A DNA stretch of 64,000 nucleotides from Candidatus Methanomethylophilaceae archaeon (GTDB lineage: Archaea; Thermoplasmatota; Thermoplasmata; Methanomassiliicoccales; Methanomethylophilaceae): contig CALUHR010000006.1 in NCBI GenBank assembly GCA_944320495.1, positions 1 to 64,000 of the forward strand, in the 5' to 3' direction. Position 1 is the first letter of the stretch; each line of letters begins with the position of its first letter. The translations under genes were made by a program, and so were the position numbers. The notes under the pieces are model-generated. The model worked only from the letters and a program-made list of their open reading frames with translations. It did not search any database and had not been told where the DNA came from. Of the stretch, positions 26,581 through 35,345 are shown piece by piece.

Positions 26581-27701
26581 TCCGCATCCCTCCCCACGAG
26601 CTCGGCGCATCCGGCCAGCAGCTCCCTCTGATACGGCGTCAGCTCCGTGCCGGTCATCTCCTCGTAGAATCTGGAGAACCGCGTCTCCACCGACTCCTTC
26701 GCCAGGGCCTCCCCCGGGGCGTCCTCGCGGGGATCGGTCTCCACCAGCATCTCGTAGGATATCTCCAGGATGTTGGGGTACGCCCTGCGCAGCTCCTCCA
26801 CGCCCGCAGGGCGGTCGGTGAGGCGTACGTACACGTAGTCCTCCCTCTCCGGCCCCTCCCTGGGTGCGGCGTCGACGATCTCCCGGAGGGTGCCCTTGAG
26901 CACCCTCATGTCGCGGAGGGGCTCCACGGAGACCGTGCGGACCGACACCCCATCATCGCACACATCGACGACGGTGACGCTCTTGTCCGTTCTGGCCTCC
27001 GACGCCGAGTACTTCAGCGGAGACCCCGAGTATCTCACTGTGTCCCTGCCCACGCCCTGCGGCAGATGCAGATGCCCCAGAGCCACGTAGTCGAACGCGT
27101 CCAGCATGTCTGCCGGAATGTAGGACAGTACTCCCACGTCGGGGACCTGGTCCTCCGAATCGGAGGTCTCCGGCGGAGCCCTGCCGATGAAGAACTGGTG
27201 CGCCACGAGCACGTTCGTCCTCGACGGGTCGATCTCCGCCCTAGCGAGCATCCACGCCATGGCGTCCGTGTAGGTGTCTATCGGAGCATCTGCGATAGCC
27301 CTCACCTCGGAGACCCTGAAGAAGGGCAGCAGCCAGAAGTCCGCCTCGCCCACGGGAACCCGCTCCATCACGCCTCCGAACCGTCCCGCTATGTGCACGC
27401 CGCTCCTCCCCAGCAGCCCGTCGCAGTACCCGAGCCTTGCACCGGAGTCATGGTTCCCGGCGATGACCAGCACGTCCGGCACGATGCCGCTGACCCGGTC
27501 GAGGAACTCCCCGAACATGGTGACCGCCTCCTCCGAGGGTACGGCCCTGTCGAACACGTCGCCGGCTATGACGAGGGCATCGGGCCGTTCCTCGGACGCG
27601 ATCCGCGCAATCTCGTCCAGCATGTGCCGCTGGTCGTCGCCGAGCGGCGTCTCGTGTATCCTCTTCCCCAGATGCAGGTCCGATGTGTGCAGGATCTTCA
27701 T
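26577..27701 (-). CDS. sbcD: SbcD/Mre11-type exonuclease
   Basis: A 374-residue calcineurin-like phosphoesterase, the nuclease subunit of the SbcCD complex. Metal-binding motifs are HTSDLHLG, AGDVFDR, AGNHDSGARLGY and ALGHLHLPQ. The ATG at 27701 follows a good Shine-Dalgarno (AGGAGGGAG), preferred over a frame start at 27767. A TATA-like TATATAAC at about 27756-27764 on the minus strand gives a leader of about 30 bases. That TATA is flanked by a palindrome shared with the divergent HTH gene. Confidence 0.94.
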   Translation of the reverse strand: MKILHTSDLHLGKRIHETPLGDDQRHMLDEIARIASEERPDALVIAGDVFDRAVPSEEAVTMFGEFLDRVSGIVPDVLVIAGNHDSGARLGYCDGLLGRSGVHIAGRFGGVMERVPVGEADFWLLPFFRVSEVRAIADAPIDTYTDAMAWMLARAEIDPSRTNVLVAHQFFIGRAPPETSDSEDQVPDVGVLSYIPADMLDAFDYVALGHLHLPQGVGRDTVRYSGSPLKYSASEARTDKSVTVVDVCDDGVSVRTVSVEPLRDMRVLKGTLREIVDAAPREGPEREDYVYVRLTDRPAGVEELRRAYPNILEISYEMLVETDPREDAPGEALAKESVETRFSRFYEEMTGTELTPYQRELLAGCAELVGRDAE

Positions 27702-27756
27702 GTTCTCCCTCCTGTAGGCGGAGGCTCCGCCCAATGTATTGGGAGATGGTTTGACT

Positions 27757-27825
27757 GTATATAACATTTACATTTTTTGTAAAATCGTGACAATAAGTGT
27801 AATATACACTTCTCACTCTTTACAC
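27757..27825. promoter_or_regulatory. Divergent sbcDC / HTH promoter with palindromic operators
   Basis: TTTACA-TTTTT-TGTAAA (27767-27783) abuts the sbcD TATA box. AAGTGTA-ATA-TACACTT (27795-27811) is a perfect 17-base palindrome whose centre is the TATA box of the HTH gene, 27 bases before its ATG. A third half-site, TTTACAC, lies at 27819-27825. The half-sites share a TTTACAC/GTGTAA-like core, suggesting one DNA-binding protein acting on both promoters. Confidence 0.7.
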
Positions 27826-27829
27826 ATCC

Positions 27830-28363
27830 ATGGGAGCAGGGCCGGTGCGCGTGCAGGATGCCGTGAAGACGGCGTGCTCGCTCTCCTACGTGGCAGAGAA
27901 GCTCGGCATCTCCCGGCCCACGCTCTACCGTTACATGGACCTCTACGACGAGGGCGACGGTATGAGGATACCCTCAGGCGTCAGGGACCTGTTCGACTTC
28001 GTCACTTCTGCGAGGAGGAGCGAGGAGGACGTTATCATGTACTTCATGAGGCGCCCCCAGCCCGGCAAGGCCCCGGAGCCCCGGGTTCGCATAGCGACCG
28101 GCGGAGGTCGCGTCATGGTCATGTTCCCTGATGCGGATCCAGACGACGTCGTTGTGCGTATATTCACGGACTTCGACGGGGTGCGCGAGGAGATCGGGGA
28201 GTACGTCCCGGAGTCGGGGAGGAAGTATGTCACGGTGGACGACCTGATCCCGGGCACCGAGTTCTACCTCGAGGTTGTGTCCGGCGGTGTCAGCACGGGA
28301 CAGATAAGGTTCGACGTTCAGGGGCGAGAACCGGGCGGCAAGGGGTTGTGCAGGTATAGGTGA
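27830..28363 (+). CDS. HTH protein, candidate regulator of sbcDC
   Basis: A 177-residue protein with an N-terminal helix-turn-helix (SLSYVAEKLGISRPTLYRYM), a linker and a C-terminal fibronectin-like or beta-rich region (DDVVVRIFTDFDGVREEIGE and LIPGTEFYLEVVSGG). The ATG at 27830 is 27 bases from the TATA embedded in the 27795-27811 palindrome, so the mRNA is probably leaderless and the gene may be autoregulated. Divergent position to sbcDC suggests control of DNA repair genes; this is inference. Confidence 0.7.
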   Translation: MGAGPVRVQDAVKTACSLSYVAEKLGISRPTLYRYMDLYDEGDGMRIPSGVRDLFDFVTSARRSEEDVIMYFMRRPQPGKAPEPRVRIATGGGRVMVMFPDADPDDVVVRIFTDFDGVREEIGEYVPESGRKYVTVDDLIPGTEFYLEVVSGGVSTGQIRFDVQGREPGGKGLCRYR

Positions 28364-28576
28364 GAAAGCAGAGCCGCCCGTGCCCCGGTACGTTACCGCA
28401 TGCGTCCACCTCCGTGATGGCGCGGAGAGCGGATGGGATGAATCGCCGGATGCAGATGGAACTGCCTTTCGGCCCTGTGTCCGACATTCCGCGCCATGGA
28501 TCCGACGTGGTCGGGTACGGTATTAAAGGGCGAGCGTCAGTGCAAGTATGCATGAATACTATTGGATGTGTATTAC

Positions 28577-29035
28577 TCACATCTTCTGTAGTTCGAGCAG
28601 AGCGACCCTCTCGATCGCCTGGTCCTCGGACGGAAGGAACGGATCCGTCAGACCCAGCTCCTGCGCCTTCTCGGGCGTGGCGTCCAGGAGCGAGTCGTCG
28701 CGGACCATGCCGATGGCATTCAGACAGGGGTCGTCCACATCCACGAGCACTGCCGCATATTCCGATGACCCCTCGGGCGGCCTCATACGCCTCAGGGCCT
28801 TCCCGATCTGCCTCTCCCAGGCGGCGTACATGATGATCTCGGTCAGCACCGAATCGGACCTGTTGGTCCCCTCGGCGAACGCCCTCTCGCCGTGGAGGGC
28901 TGCCGACATGAGGTGGCCGGCGCCGGCAATCTTCGATGGGTCCACGAGCACGCAGTCCCCTCCGAGTGAGCGGAAGTGCTCCACAAGGCGGTCGAATCCC
29001 GCGTCACCCCTCAAGCCCATGACCTGGAAGCGCAT
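28577..29035 (-). CDS. cgi121: KEOPS complex subunit Cgi121
   Basis: A 152-residue Cgi121 homologue, the KEOPS subunit that binds the tRNA CCA end during N6-threonylcarbamoyladenosine (t6A37) modification. Family features are HLMSAALHGERAFAEGTNRS and IIMYAAWERQIGKALRRM. ATAATATT at 29057-29064 is about 27 bases upstream of the ATG on the minus strand, giving a leaderless start. It is divergent from thrB. The other KEOPS genes are not in the window. Confidence 0.85.
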   Translation of the reverse strand: MRFQVMGLRGDAGFDRLVEHFRSLGGDCVLVDPSKIAGAGHLMSAALHGERAFAEGTNRSDSVLTEIIMYAAWERQIGKALRRMRPPEGSSEYAAVLVDVDDPCLNAIGMVRDDSLLDATPEKAQELGLTDPFLPSEDQAIERVALLELQKM

Positions 29036-29102
29036 GCCCGTCCATGCTGTCCTGTGATAATATTCTTAATGGATTCGTCGGTACGGAGGCAACGGAACGA
29101 TC

Positions 29103-30035
29103 ATGACCGACGAATGGATTCGTATTGCGGCGCCGGCGACTACATCTAACATTGGTGCGGGGTTCGATGTGTTCGGACTCGCCCTGCACGAGCCCTACGA
29201 CATCATCGAGGGAAGGAAGATCGACTCCGGCGTGGTCATCTCCGAGATCAGCGGACCAGGTTCCGAGAGCATCCCCACGGACCCCGAGAAGAACTCCGTG
29301 GGAATCGCCGCGGCAGAGGTCCTCCGCAGGTGCGAGGCCGATTTCGGCATCGAGCTGAGGATCAAGAAGGGCATCAGGCCCTGCAGCGGAATCGGGTCCT
29401 CAGGAGCATCCGCGGCAGGAGGGGCGTACGTCGCCCACATACTGTGCGGGGAGATGCTGTCCCCCAAGGAGCTCGTGCTCTGCGCCGCCCATGCCGAGGA
29501 TGTGACCTCCGGCGGGTTCCACGCTGACAACGTGGCCCCCTGCATCCTGGGAGGGTTCACCATCATCCGTTCCTACGAGCCCTTCGACGTCATGACGATC
29601 AAGCCCCCGGAGGATCTGGGGATCGTCATCGCCATGCCCGACGTCCTCGTCGCCACCAAGGAGGCCAGGGCCATCCTGCCCCACGAGGTCTCGGTCAAGG
29701 ACATGGTCTTCCAGATCGGGAACGCGGCATCGATGGTCTACGGTATGATGTCCGGCGACATGAAGGTCATCGCCAGGTCGGTCAACGATGCGTTCTCCGA
29801 GCCTCACAGGGCCCAGCTGGTCCCATACCTCAAGGAGGCCGAATCGGTCGCCAAGTCCAACGGCGCCATCGCGTCCTTCCTCGGAGGCTCCGGACCCTGC
29901 ATAATATCATTCTTCAACAAGAGCTCCCATGAGGGGGAGCACATCGCAGAGAGCATCCGTGCGATGTACGATGAGCACGAGATGAAGTGCGACACCTGGA
30001 TCACGGAGCCCGGCTCCGGTTGCAGGAGGATCTGA
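29103..30035 (+). CDS. thrB: Homoserine kinase
   Basis: A 310-residue GHMP kinase that phosphorylates homoserine for threonine synthesis. The ATP-binding motif is RPCSGIGSSGASAAGGA near residue 97. The N-terminal APATTSNIGAGFDVFGLAL is the ThrB signature, and the C-terminal FLGGSGPCIISF is the third GHMP motif. The stop is 1 base before the threonine synthase ATG, so the two form a pathway operon. Confidence 0.94.
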   Translation: MTDEWIRIAAPATTSNIGAGFDVFGLALHEPYDIIEGRKIDSGVVISEISGPGSESIPTDPEKNSVGIAAAEVLRRCEADFGIELRIKKGIRPCSGIGSSGASAAGGAYVAHILCGEMLSPKELVLCAAHAEDVTSGGFHADNVAPCILGGFTIIRSYEPFDVMTIKPPEDLGIVIAMPDVLVATKEARAILPHEVSVKDMVFQIGNAASMVYGMMSGDMKVIARSVNDAFSEPHRAQLVPYLKEAESVAKSNGAIASFLGGSGPCIISFFNKSSHEGEHIAESIRAMYDEHEMKCDTWITEPGSGCRRI

Positions 30036-30036
30036 A

Positions 30037-31251
30037 ATGGCTGCACACAGAGTCGTATGTTGGGATTGCGGCGAGGAGGTCGACGACCCCTTCGTGAACA
30101 CCTGCCCCAGGTGCGGCGGCCTTCTGACCGTCAAGATGGACCTGGAGCCCGTCAAGGAGATGAAGCCCGAGGACCTGCGCTCCACGCCCATCGGCGTCTG
30201 GAGATACGCCCCGTTCATGCCCGTGGACCCCGCCCACAAGGTGTCTATACAGGAGGGCGGAACCCCTCTGTACTCCACCAGGGCGCTCGGGGCCGAGATC
30301 GGCGTCGAGAACACCTTCGTCAAGTTCGAGGGACTCAACCCCACCGGCTCCTTCAAGGACCGCGGCATGACCATCGGCGTATCCCGCGCCAAGGAGCTCG
30401 GGGCCAAGGTCGTCGGATGCGCGTCCACCGGCAACACCTCCGCCGCCCTCGCAGCCTACGCGGCCAAGGCAGGCATGAAGTGCGCAGTGTTCCTACCCTC
30501 CGGCAAGGTCGCCATGGGAAAGCTCGCCCAGGCCCTGTTCTTCGGGGCCAAGGTCCTGTCCATCGACGGGAACTTCGACGACGCCCTCGCCCTCGCCAGG
30601 AAGATGTCCGAGGAGAGGAAGCTGTACCTTCTCAACTCGATCAACCCATACAGGCCCGAGGGTCAGAAGTCCGTGCTCTTCGAGATCATGGACCAGCTCA
30701 GGTACGAGGTCCCCGACAGGATCATCCTGCCCGTCGGCAATGCCGCCAACATATGGGCCGTCTACAAGGCGATCACCGAGCTCCAGGAGGTCGGATGGAT
30801 CGACAAGGTCCCGATGCTCACCGGCATCCAGGCCGAGGGGGCCTCGCCTGTCGCCCGCGCCTTCTCGCAGCACACCGACGACTTCATCCCCGAGGAGCAC
30901 CCCGAGACCGTCGCCACCGCCATCAGGATCGGCAACCCGATCAGCGGCAGGAAGGCCCTCAAGGCGATCTACTCCACCGGAGGATACGCCACCACCGTCA
31001 CCGACGAGGAGATCATCTCCGCCCAGCAGCTTCTCGGCAGGAAGGAGGGCGTCTGCGTGGAGCCCGCCTCCGCCGCGTCCGTCGCAGGGCTCAGGAAGCT
31101 CCGCGCCGAGGGCATCGTGGACAGGGACGAGCGTGTGGTCTGCATCTGCACCGGCAACGGTCTGAAGGACCCCGACACCATCATCAACAACTGTCCCCCG
31201 CCCATAAAGTGCGGGAACTCCGTGGCCGACGTCGAGAAGGCCCTGGAGTGA
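30037..31251 (+). CDS. thrC: Threonine synthase
   Basis: A 404-residue PLP enzyme converting O-phosphohomoserine to threonine. The N terminus carries a zinc-ribbon-like CWDCGEE and CPRCGG, common in archaeal ThrC. The PLP lysine is in GSFKDRGMT near residue 108 and the phosphate-binding GCASTGNTSAALA follows. Coupled to thrB, it supplies the last step of the pathway. Confidence 0.94.
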   Translation: MAAHRVVCWDCGEEVDDPFVNTCPRCGGLLTVKMDLEPVKEMKPEDLRSTPIGVWRYAPFMPVDPAHKVSIQEGGTPLYSTRALGAEIGVENTFVKFEGLNPTGSFKDRGMTIGVSRAKELGAKVVGCASTGNTSAALAAYAAKAGMKCAVFLPSGKVAMGKLAQALFFGAKVLSIDGNFDDALALARKMSEERKLYLLNSINPYRPEGQKSVLFEIMDQLRYEVPDRIILPVGNAANIWAVYKAITELQEVGWIDKVPMLTGIQAEGASPVARAFSQHTDDFIPEEHPETVATAIRIGNPISGRKALKAIYSTGGYATTVTDEEIISAQQLLGRKEGVCVEPASAASVAGLRKLRAEGIVDRDERVVCICTGNGLKDPDTIINNCPPPIKCGNSVADVEKALE

Positions 31252-31259
31252 ACATCAAA

Positions 31260-31292
31260 GGGTCGGCCGTCAGGTCGACCCACCTTTTCTCT
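31260..31292 (+). terminator. Terminator after thrC
   Basis: GGGTCG (31260-31265) pairs with CGACCC (31276-31281) and is followed by ACCTTTTCTCTC. It overlaps the end of the convergent PH-domain gene. Confidence 0.55.
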
Positions 31293-31761
31293 CATCGTTG
31301 TCAAAGGCATTCCATCGGACCAGGTCGTGCAGGCGTGCGTGGTCCCTTTTCATGGCATCGAACTCAGCATTCGGACAATTCCTTTCCAGGACCTGCAGGG
31401 CTCTCGCAACATCCCTCGGAGAGATGGCGATCATGTCCCCGCGGCCGTGGCCGTACCAGACCTGGACGCATCTCGTATGCGGACTGCTCACTTCAACGAC
31501 TCTCCGGATGTCGACATAGAGGACGCGACTCCTTCCCTACTGGATCGGATCACGCACAGTGATGCCGGTCCCATCGAACGCATAGCATGTCAAGGAAGGA
31601 ATCATGACGAGGTAGAGCTCGATGAAGAACAGGATCCCGATCATCAGCCGACACCTCTCCGGCATTGCCAGTATCATCAGGAGCACGATGACGAGCGAGA
31701 GCACCATGCACAGATGGATTGCGGGACCTGCCCTACCTCTCAATCTGATGATGTCGGACAT
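31270..31761 (-). CDS. Membrane PH-domain-like protein with an in-frame TAG codon
   Basis: From the ATG at 31761 the frame encodes two adjacent membrane helices (HLCMVLSLVIVLLMILAM and LMIGILFFIELYLVMI), then FDGTGITVRDPIQ, then TAG at 31539-31537. The same frame continues GRSRVLYVDIRRVVEVSS and later GHGRGDMIAISPRDVARAL to a TGA at 31270. The segments before and after TAG read as one bacterial PH-like (bPH) domain: strand-turn-strand followed by the typical I-A-I-S-P-x-D and a C-terminal helix. Either TAG is decoded (pyrrolysine) or the gene is a nonsense mutant; the intact downstream frame of 89 codons favours decoding. It lies 28 bases after the Hel308 stop on the same strand. Confidence 0.6.
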
Positions 31762-31789
31762 GGATAACCCATCTTCTGTATGAGATTCG

Positions 31790-34096
31790 TCAGAGTCGAT
31801 GTTCTCGGAAATCGAAGAGGCTGGCCTGTCTCGGGCCCGCCTCGCCCTTGCCTTCTTCCTTCTTCTCTTCGACGACGGTCTCGGAGGGTGCGTCTGCATC
31901 GCCGGGCTCCCCGTATGCGGCGGCCATCTCGTCGATCAGCGCCTCCTCCTCGGATGGGGACGTGTATCCGACCGGCTCCGCCGACTTTCCCGCCTGCCTG
32001 AGCATGGCCTCCGCCATCCCTCTGCCGATCCCGGGGACCGTCGACAGCACCGACACGTCGGAGGCGGCGACCTCCGCCTTGGTCCTGATCCCCCTGTCGA
32101 AGAGGGCCCTGGCCCTGGCCCTGCCGATGCCACGGAGGGACACGAGGTCCATCAGCTCCTCCTTTACGCCGTAGCGTATCCTGGTGGAGAGCGGTCTGAT
32201 CCTTCTGATCGCGGGCGGGTTGAAGATGTAGGCGATCTCGCCCATGGCGTAGATCATCCAGTCCATCATGTCGATGCGGCTGCGGATGTCGCCGGGTCCG
32301 ATGCCGAACCCCGAGGTCATGGTGCCCTCCGGCACCTCCGAGATCCAGTCCTCGGTGACCAAGGCGACCTTCAGGTCGCTGCCGAAGAGCTCGTACATGT
32401 AGTCGTCGCGCTCCGCCGGGTCCACCAGCAGATCATCCTCGTGCTCCGCCTCGAACGCGGACACGCGCTCCTCGTCGCACTTCTTGGGGTACATGCCGAG
32501 CACGTCGGGAGTCATGGCGGCCGCCACGAGTATCAGCAGCTCGTCCGTGTCCTCATCCATCTTCATCACGGCGTCCCTGAGGATGGAGGCGGACTCGGGG
32601 TCGATGCACAGGTCGGAGACCCTCCTCCCGAACGGGAGGACCTCAATCGTCCCTCCCTGGCGGCGGACCATCTGCTCCCTCTCCAGGAAGTCGACGACGC
32701 TCTCCACCGCGCTCTCCACTCCGAACATCTGGGACGTGGCCCCGTAGAACGTGCGGCGCAGGAACTCCACGATGGATTCCTCGGAGTCGGCGTCGCCGGT
32801 CGCGAGAACCCCAAGGATGTGCGTCCTGATGACGTTCCCGTTGAACAGCTGGGACTGCACCCTCTCCGTGTCGTGCTCGATGTAGTCCTCCCTCAGATGG
32901 CCGGCGTCGCGGACGTTCTTCGCCATGAGGACGGCCTCGCCGTAGGGGTCGTATCCCGGCCTCCCGGCGCGTCCGCACATCTGCTTGACCTCCATCACCG
33001 GGATGGGCACGCTGCCTCCGTTCTCGAAGCGGGTGGTGTCCCTCACGATGACCCTGCGGGCCGGGAGGTTGATCCCGGCGGCGAGCGTCGGCGTCGCGAC
33101 GATGCACTTGATCAGCCCCGACTTGAAACCGTCCTCCACGGTGCGGCGCTGCCTGTAGGTAAGCCCCGCGTTGTGGAACGCAGCCCCTCCTGCAACGCAC
33201 TGAGCCAGCTTCCTGCCGACATCGGTGGCCTCCGCATCCCCCTCGAGGGCGGACCTCTCCGCCGCCGACAGGGCCCTGCCGTGGCCATGTGCCAGCTTCT
33301 CGGCGAGACGTGATGCTGCGGCCTCTGTGGACCTGCGGGAGCTGACGAAGACCAGGCACTGCCCGCCCGAGTCCAGGGTCTGCATGACGAGAGCCTCCAG
33401 ATCGTCCTTCGGATTGGGGACGTCCAGGGATGACCCGTCGTCGAAAGTGATCCTCCCGTCCAGGTAGACGCCCTCCCTAAGGGGGACCGGCCTCCATGAG
33501 CTCCTGACCAGGTCCGCGTCCAGCCAGTTGGCCAGGTCGATGGCGTTGGAGATGGTCGCCGACAGGGCGATGATCTGGAGATCCGGGTTCCTGCCCATCA
33601 TCTTGGTCAGCGTGACCTCGAGCGTGGGCCCCCTCCCCGGGTCGTGGATCATGTGGACCTCATCCGCGATGACGAGTCTCACGTCCCTCATCCAGGGGCT
33701 CCCGTGCCTGATCATGGAGTCGGCCTTCTCGGAGGTGGCGACCACCACATCGGCATCGGACAGCCCGCGGTCGTCACTGTCCAGATCCCCGGTGCTCATG
33801 TGAATCCTGAATCCCAGCCTCTCGGAGAAGACGTCGAAGTCGTCCCTCTTCTCGGCGGCGAGAGCCTTCAGCGGAACGATGTAGAGGACCTTCCCGCCGC
33901 GCTGTGCCAGCAGCTTGAGGGCGGGGACCATGCCGATGAGCGACTTCCCGCTCGCCGTCGGTATGGCGGCGACTAGGTTCCTCCCCTCAAGGGCTTTGGG
34001 TATAGCCTCGGCCTGCGGGGGATGGAGCTCCCTGAACCCTGCGGACATGAGCGCGTCCGCGACCGAGTCCGGGATGTCCAGCTCATCGACCCTCAT
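31790..34096 (-). CDS. hel308: Hel308-type DNA helicase
   Basis: A 768-residue superfamily 2 helicase of the archaeal Hel308 (Ski2-like) family, which unwinds lagging-strand forks during repair. Motif I is PTASGKSLIG near residue 47, the DEVH box is VIADEVHMIHD near 146 and motif VI is QMCGRAGRPGYDPYG near 378. The C terminus has helix-hairpin-helix-like GIGRARARALFDRG and TVPGIGRGMAEAML, then a charged tail longer than usual. It may share a transcript with the PH-domain gene. Confidence 0.92.
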   Translation of the reverse strand: MRVDELDIPDSVADALMSAGFRELHPPQAEAIPKALEGRNLVAAIPTASGKSLIGMVPALKLLAQRGGKVLYIVPLKALAAEKRDDFDVFSERLGFRIHMSTGDLDSDDRGLSDADVVVATSEKADSMIRHGSPWMRDVRLVIADEVHMIHDPGRGPTLEVTLTKMMGRNPDLQIIALSATISNAIDLANWLDADLVRSSWRPVPLREGVYLDGRITFDDGSSLDVPNPKDDLEALVMQTLDSGGQCLVFVSSRRSTEAAASRLAEKLAHGHGRALSAAERSALEGDAEATDVGRKLAQCVAGGAAFHNAGLTYRQRRTVEDGFKSGLIKCIVATPTLAAGINLPARRVIVRDTTRFENGGSVPIPVMEVKQMCGRAGRPGYDPYGEAVLMAKNVRDAGHLREDYIEHDTERVQSQLFNGNVIRTHILGVLATGDADSEESIVEFLRRTFYGATSQMFGVESAVESVVDFLEREQMVRRQGGTIEVLPFGRRVSDLCIDPESASILRDAVMKMDEDTDELLILVAAAMTPDVLGMYPKKCDEERVSAFEAEHEDDLLVDPAERDDYMYELFGSDLKVALVTEDWISEVPEGTMTSGFGIGPGDIRSRIDMMDWMIYAMGEIAYIFNPPAIRRIRPLSTRIRYGVKEELMDLVSLRGIGRARARALFDRGIRTKAEVAASDVSVLSTVPGIGRGMAEAMLRQAGKSAEPVGYTSPSEEEALIDEMAAAYGEPGDADAPSETVVEEKKEEGKGEAGPRQASLFDFREHRL

Positions 34097-34202
34097 ATCG
34101 ACTGGAACCGTGGGGCATCATTTCTAGCTAACGGGTAGAGTCGGCGTTTCCGGAGCAAACCTACGCGCATCTATAAGAAGGGGGGCATTATGGGGTGTCA
34201 GA

Positions 34203-35282
34203 ATGAGCCCCAAGAGCGTTTCTTTTCTGGCAATTGCACTCGTGGCGATACTCGCCGCGCCGGTCATGTCCGCCGTGGCGGATGCGGACGCCGGACAGAG
34301 CTCCGGATTCTACCGCGACCAGCTGGACGCCAACGGTCAGGGGCTCTACGATGAGGTCGCTGCGACCCTCGCCGCACTCGAGGAGGCCCCAGTCAACGAG
34401 GCCAAGATCTCGTACATCATGTCCTCCGTCCCATCGACAGAGGCGGACGCCGTCTCCTACGCGCAGTCCGTCGTGTCCGACGCGCTGGCCGCCCTGTACC
34501 TTTGCGACCCCTCGTACGTCTGGCTGTGGGACTACCCCATCTCGAATGTGGCGATCGGCACGTCGTCCTTCGATCCCGTTTCCGGGACCATCGCGGTCAC
34601 GTTCTCGCTGGCCGTCCCGGACAGGTACGCCGACGACCCCGAGACCGAGGCCAACGAGCTCGCGGAGACGATCGCCGACTTCAGGGGGAAGATCGAGGTC
34701 TTCGAGGGCGATGCGCTCTCGATCGTGCAGTCGGTCAACGACGTCCTCAGGGACACCAGGGTCTCGGACGACCAGGAGGCCACCGAGGATCAGGAGGCGA
34801 CCGTCAGCAGTCCCCTGGACGCACTGAACGGGGAGTCCTCGTCCGCGGGCATCGCCGCGGCCTTCACCGTGCTCTGCAACGCCAGCGGTCTGGAGTGCGT
34901 AACCGTGAGGGGATACGCCCCCTCGGACGATGCCGAGGACGGGAGGGAGACCGTCTACTGGAACCTCGTCATGTACGAGGGCGGATGGTACGGCGTGGAC
35001 TGCACCCTCAACTCGGAGGAGGCCAAGAACTGCCTCCTCGCCGGGTCCTCCACCAGGATGGTCGTCGGTGGCACCTACGAGAGGTTCGGCGGCATACGTG
35101 CGGCCGACCTCGACATGGCGGACCCGAACTCGCTCGAGGCCCCGTCCATGACCGTGGTCGGATACGAGTGGCCGGACGACAGCACCTTCCTCGAGAAGTA
35201 CGGACTCTACATCATACTGGTCCTGATGTGCGCCATCATCTTCGGCGTGCTCATACACGCGATGCGCAACGGCGCACTATGA
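34203..35282 (+). CDS. Secreted/anchored transglutaminase-like protein, catalytic residues replaced
   Basis: A 359-residue protein with a signal peptide (FLAIALVAILAAPVMSAVA) and a C-terminal transmembrane helix (YIILVLMCAIIFGVLIHAM), so it should face outward. Residues about 210-300 follow a transglutaminase-like fold: ESSSAGIAAAFTVLCNASG, then VYWNLVMYEGGWYGVDCTL. At the position of the catalytic cysteine there is serine, and the usual histidine before W-N is tyrosine; only the aspartate of V-D-x-T remains. It is therefore probably a binding rather than enzymatic domain. A TATA-like CTATAAG is 27 bases before the ATG. Confidence 0.7.
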   Translation: MSPKSVSFLAIALVAILAAPVMSAVADADAGQSSGFYRDQLDANGQGLYDEVAATLAALEEAPVNEAKISYIMSSVPSTEADAVSYAQSVVSDALAALYLCDPSYVWLWDYPISNVAIGTSSFDPVSGTIAVTFSLAVPDRYADDPETEANELAETIADFRGKIEVFEGDALSIVQSVNDVLRDTRVSDDQEATEDQEATVSSPLDALNGESSSAGIAAAFTVLCNASGLECVTVRGYAPSDDAEDGRETVYWNLVMYEGGWYGVDCTLNSEEAKNCLLAGSSTRMVVGGTYERFGGIRAADLDMADPNSLEAPSMTVVGYEWPDDSTFLEKYGLYIILVLMCAIIFGVLIHAMRNGAL

Positions 35283-35345
35283 ATCCGCGGGAGTTATGAA
35301 TGACTATTAATACAAGAACAAACACAGTGATTTCAGGAGGATATC

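Noticed and set aside
28364..28576. Leaderless small ORF starting at 28548 or 28552
   Set aside because: Although a TATA-like element is present, the frame is antisense to cgi121 and becomes arginine-rich with no recognisable domain.
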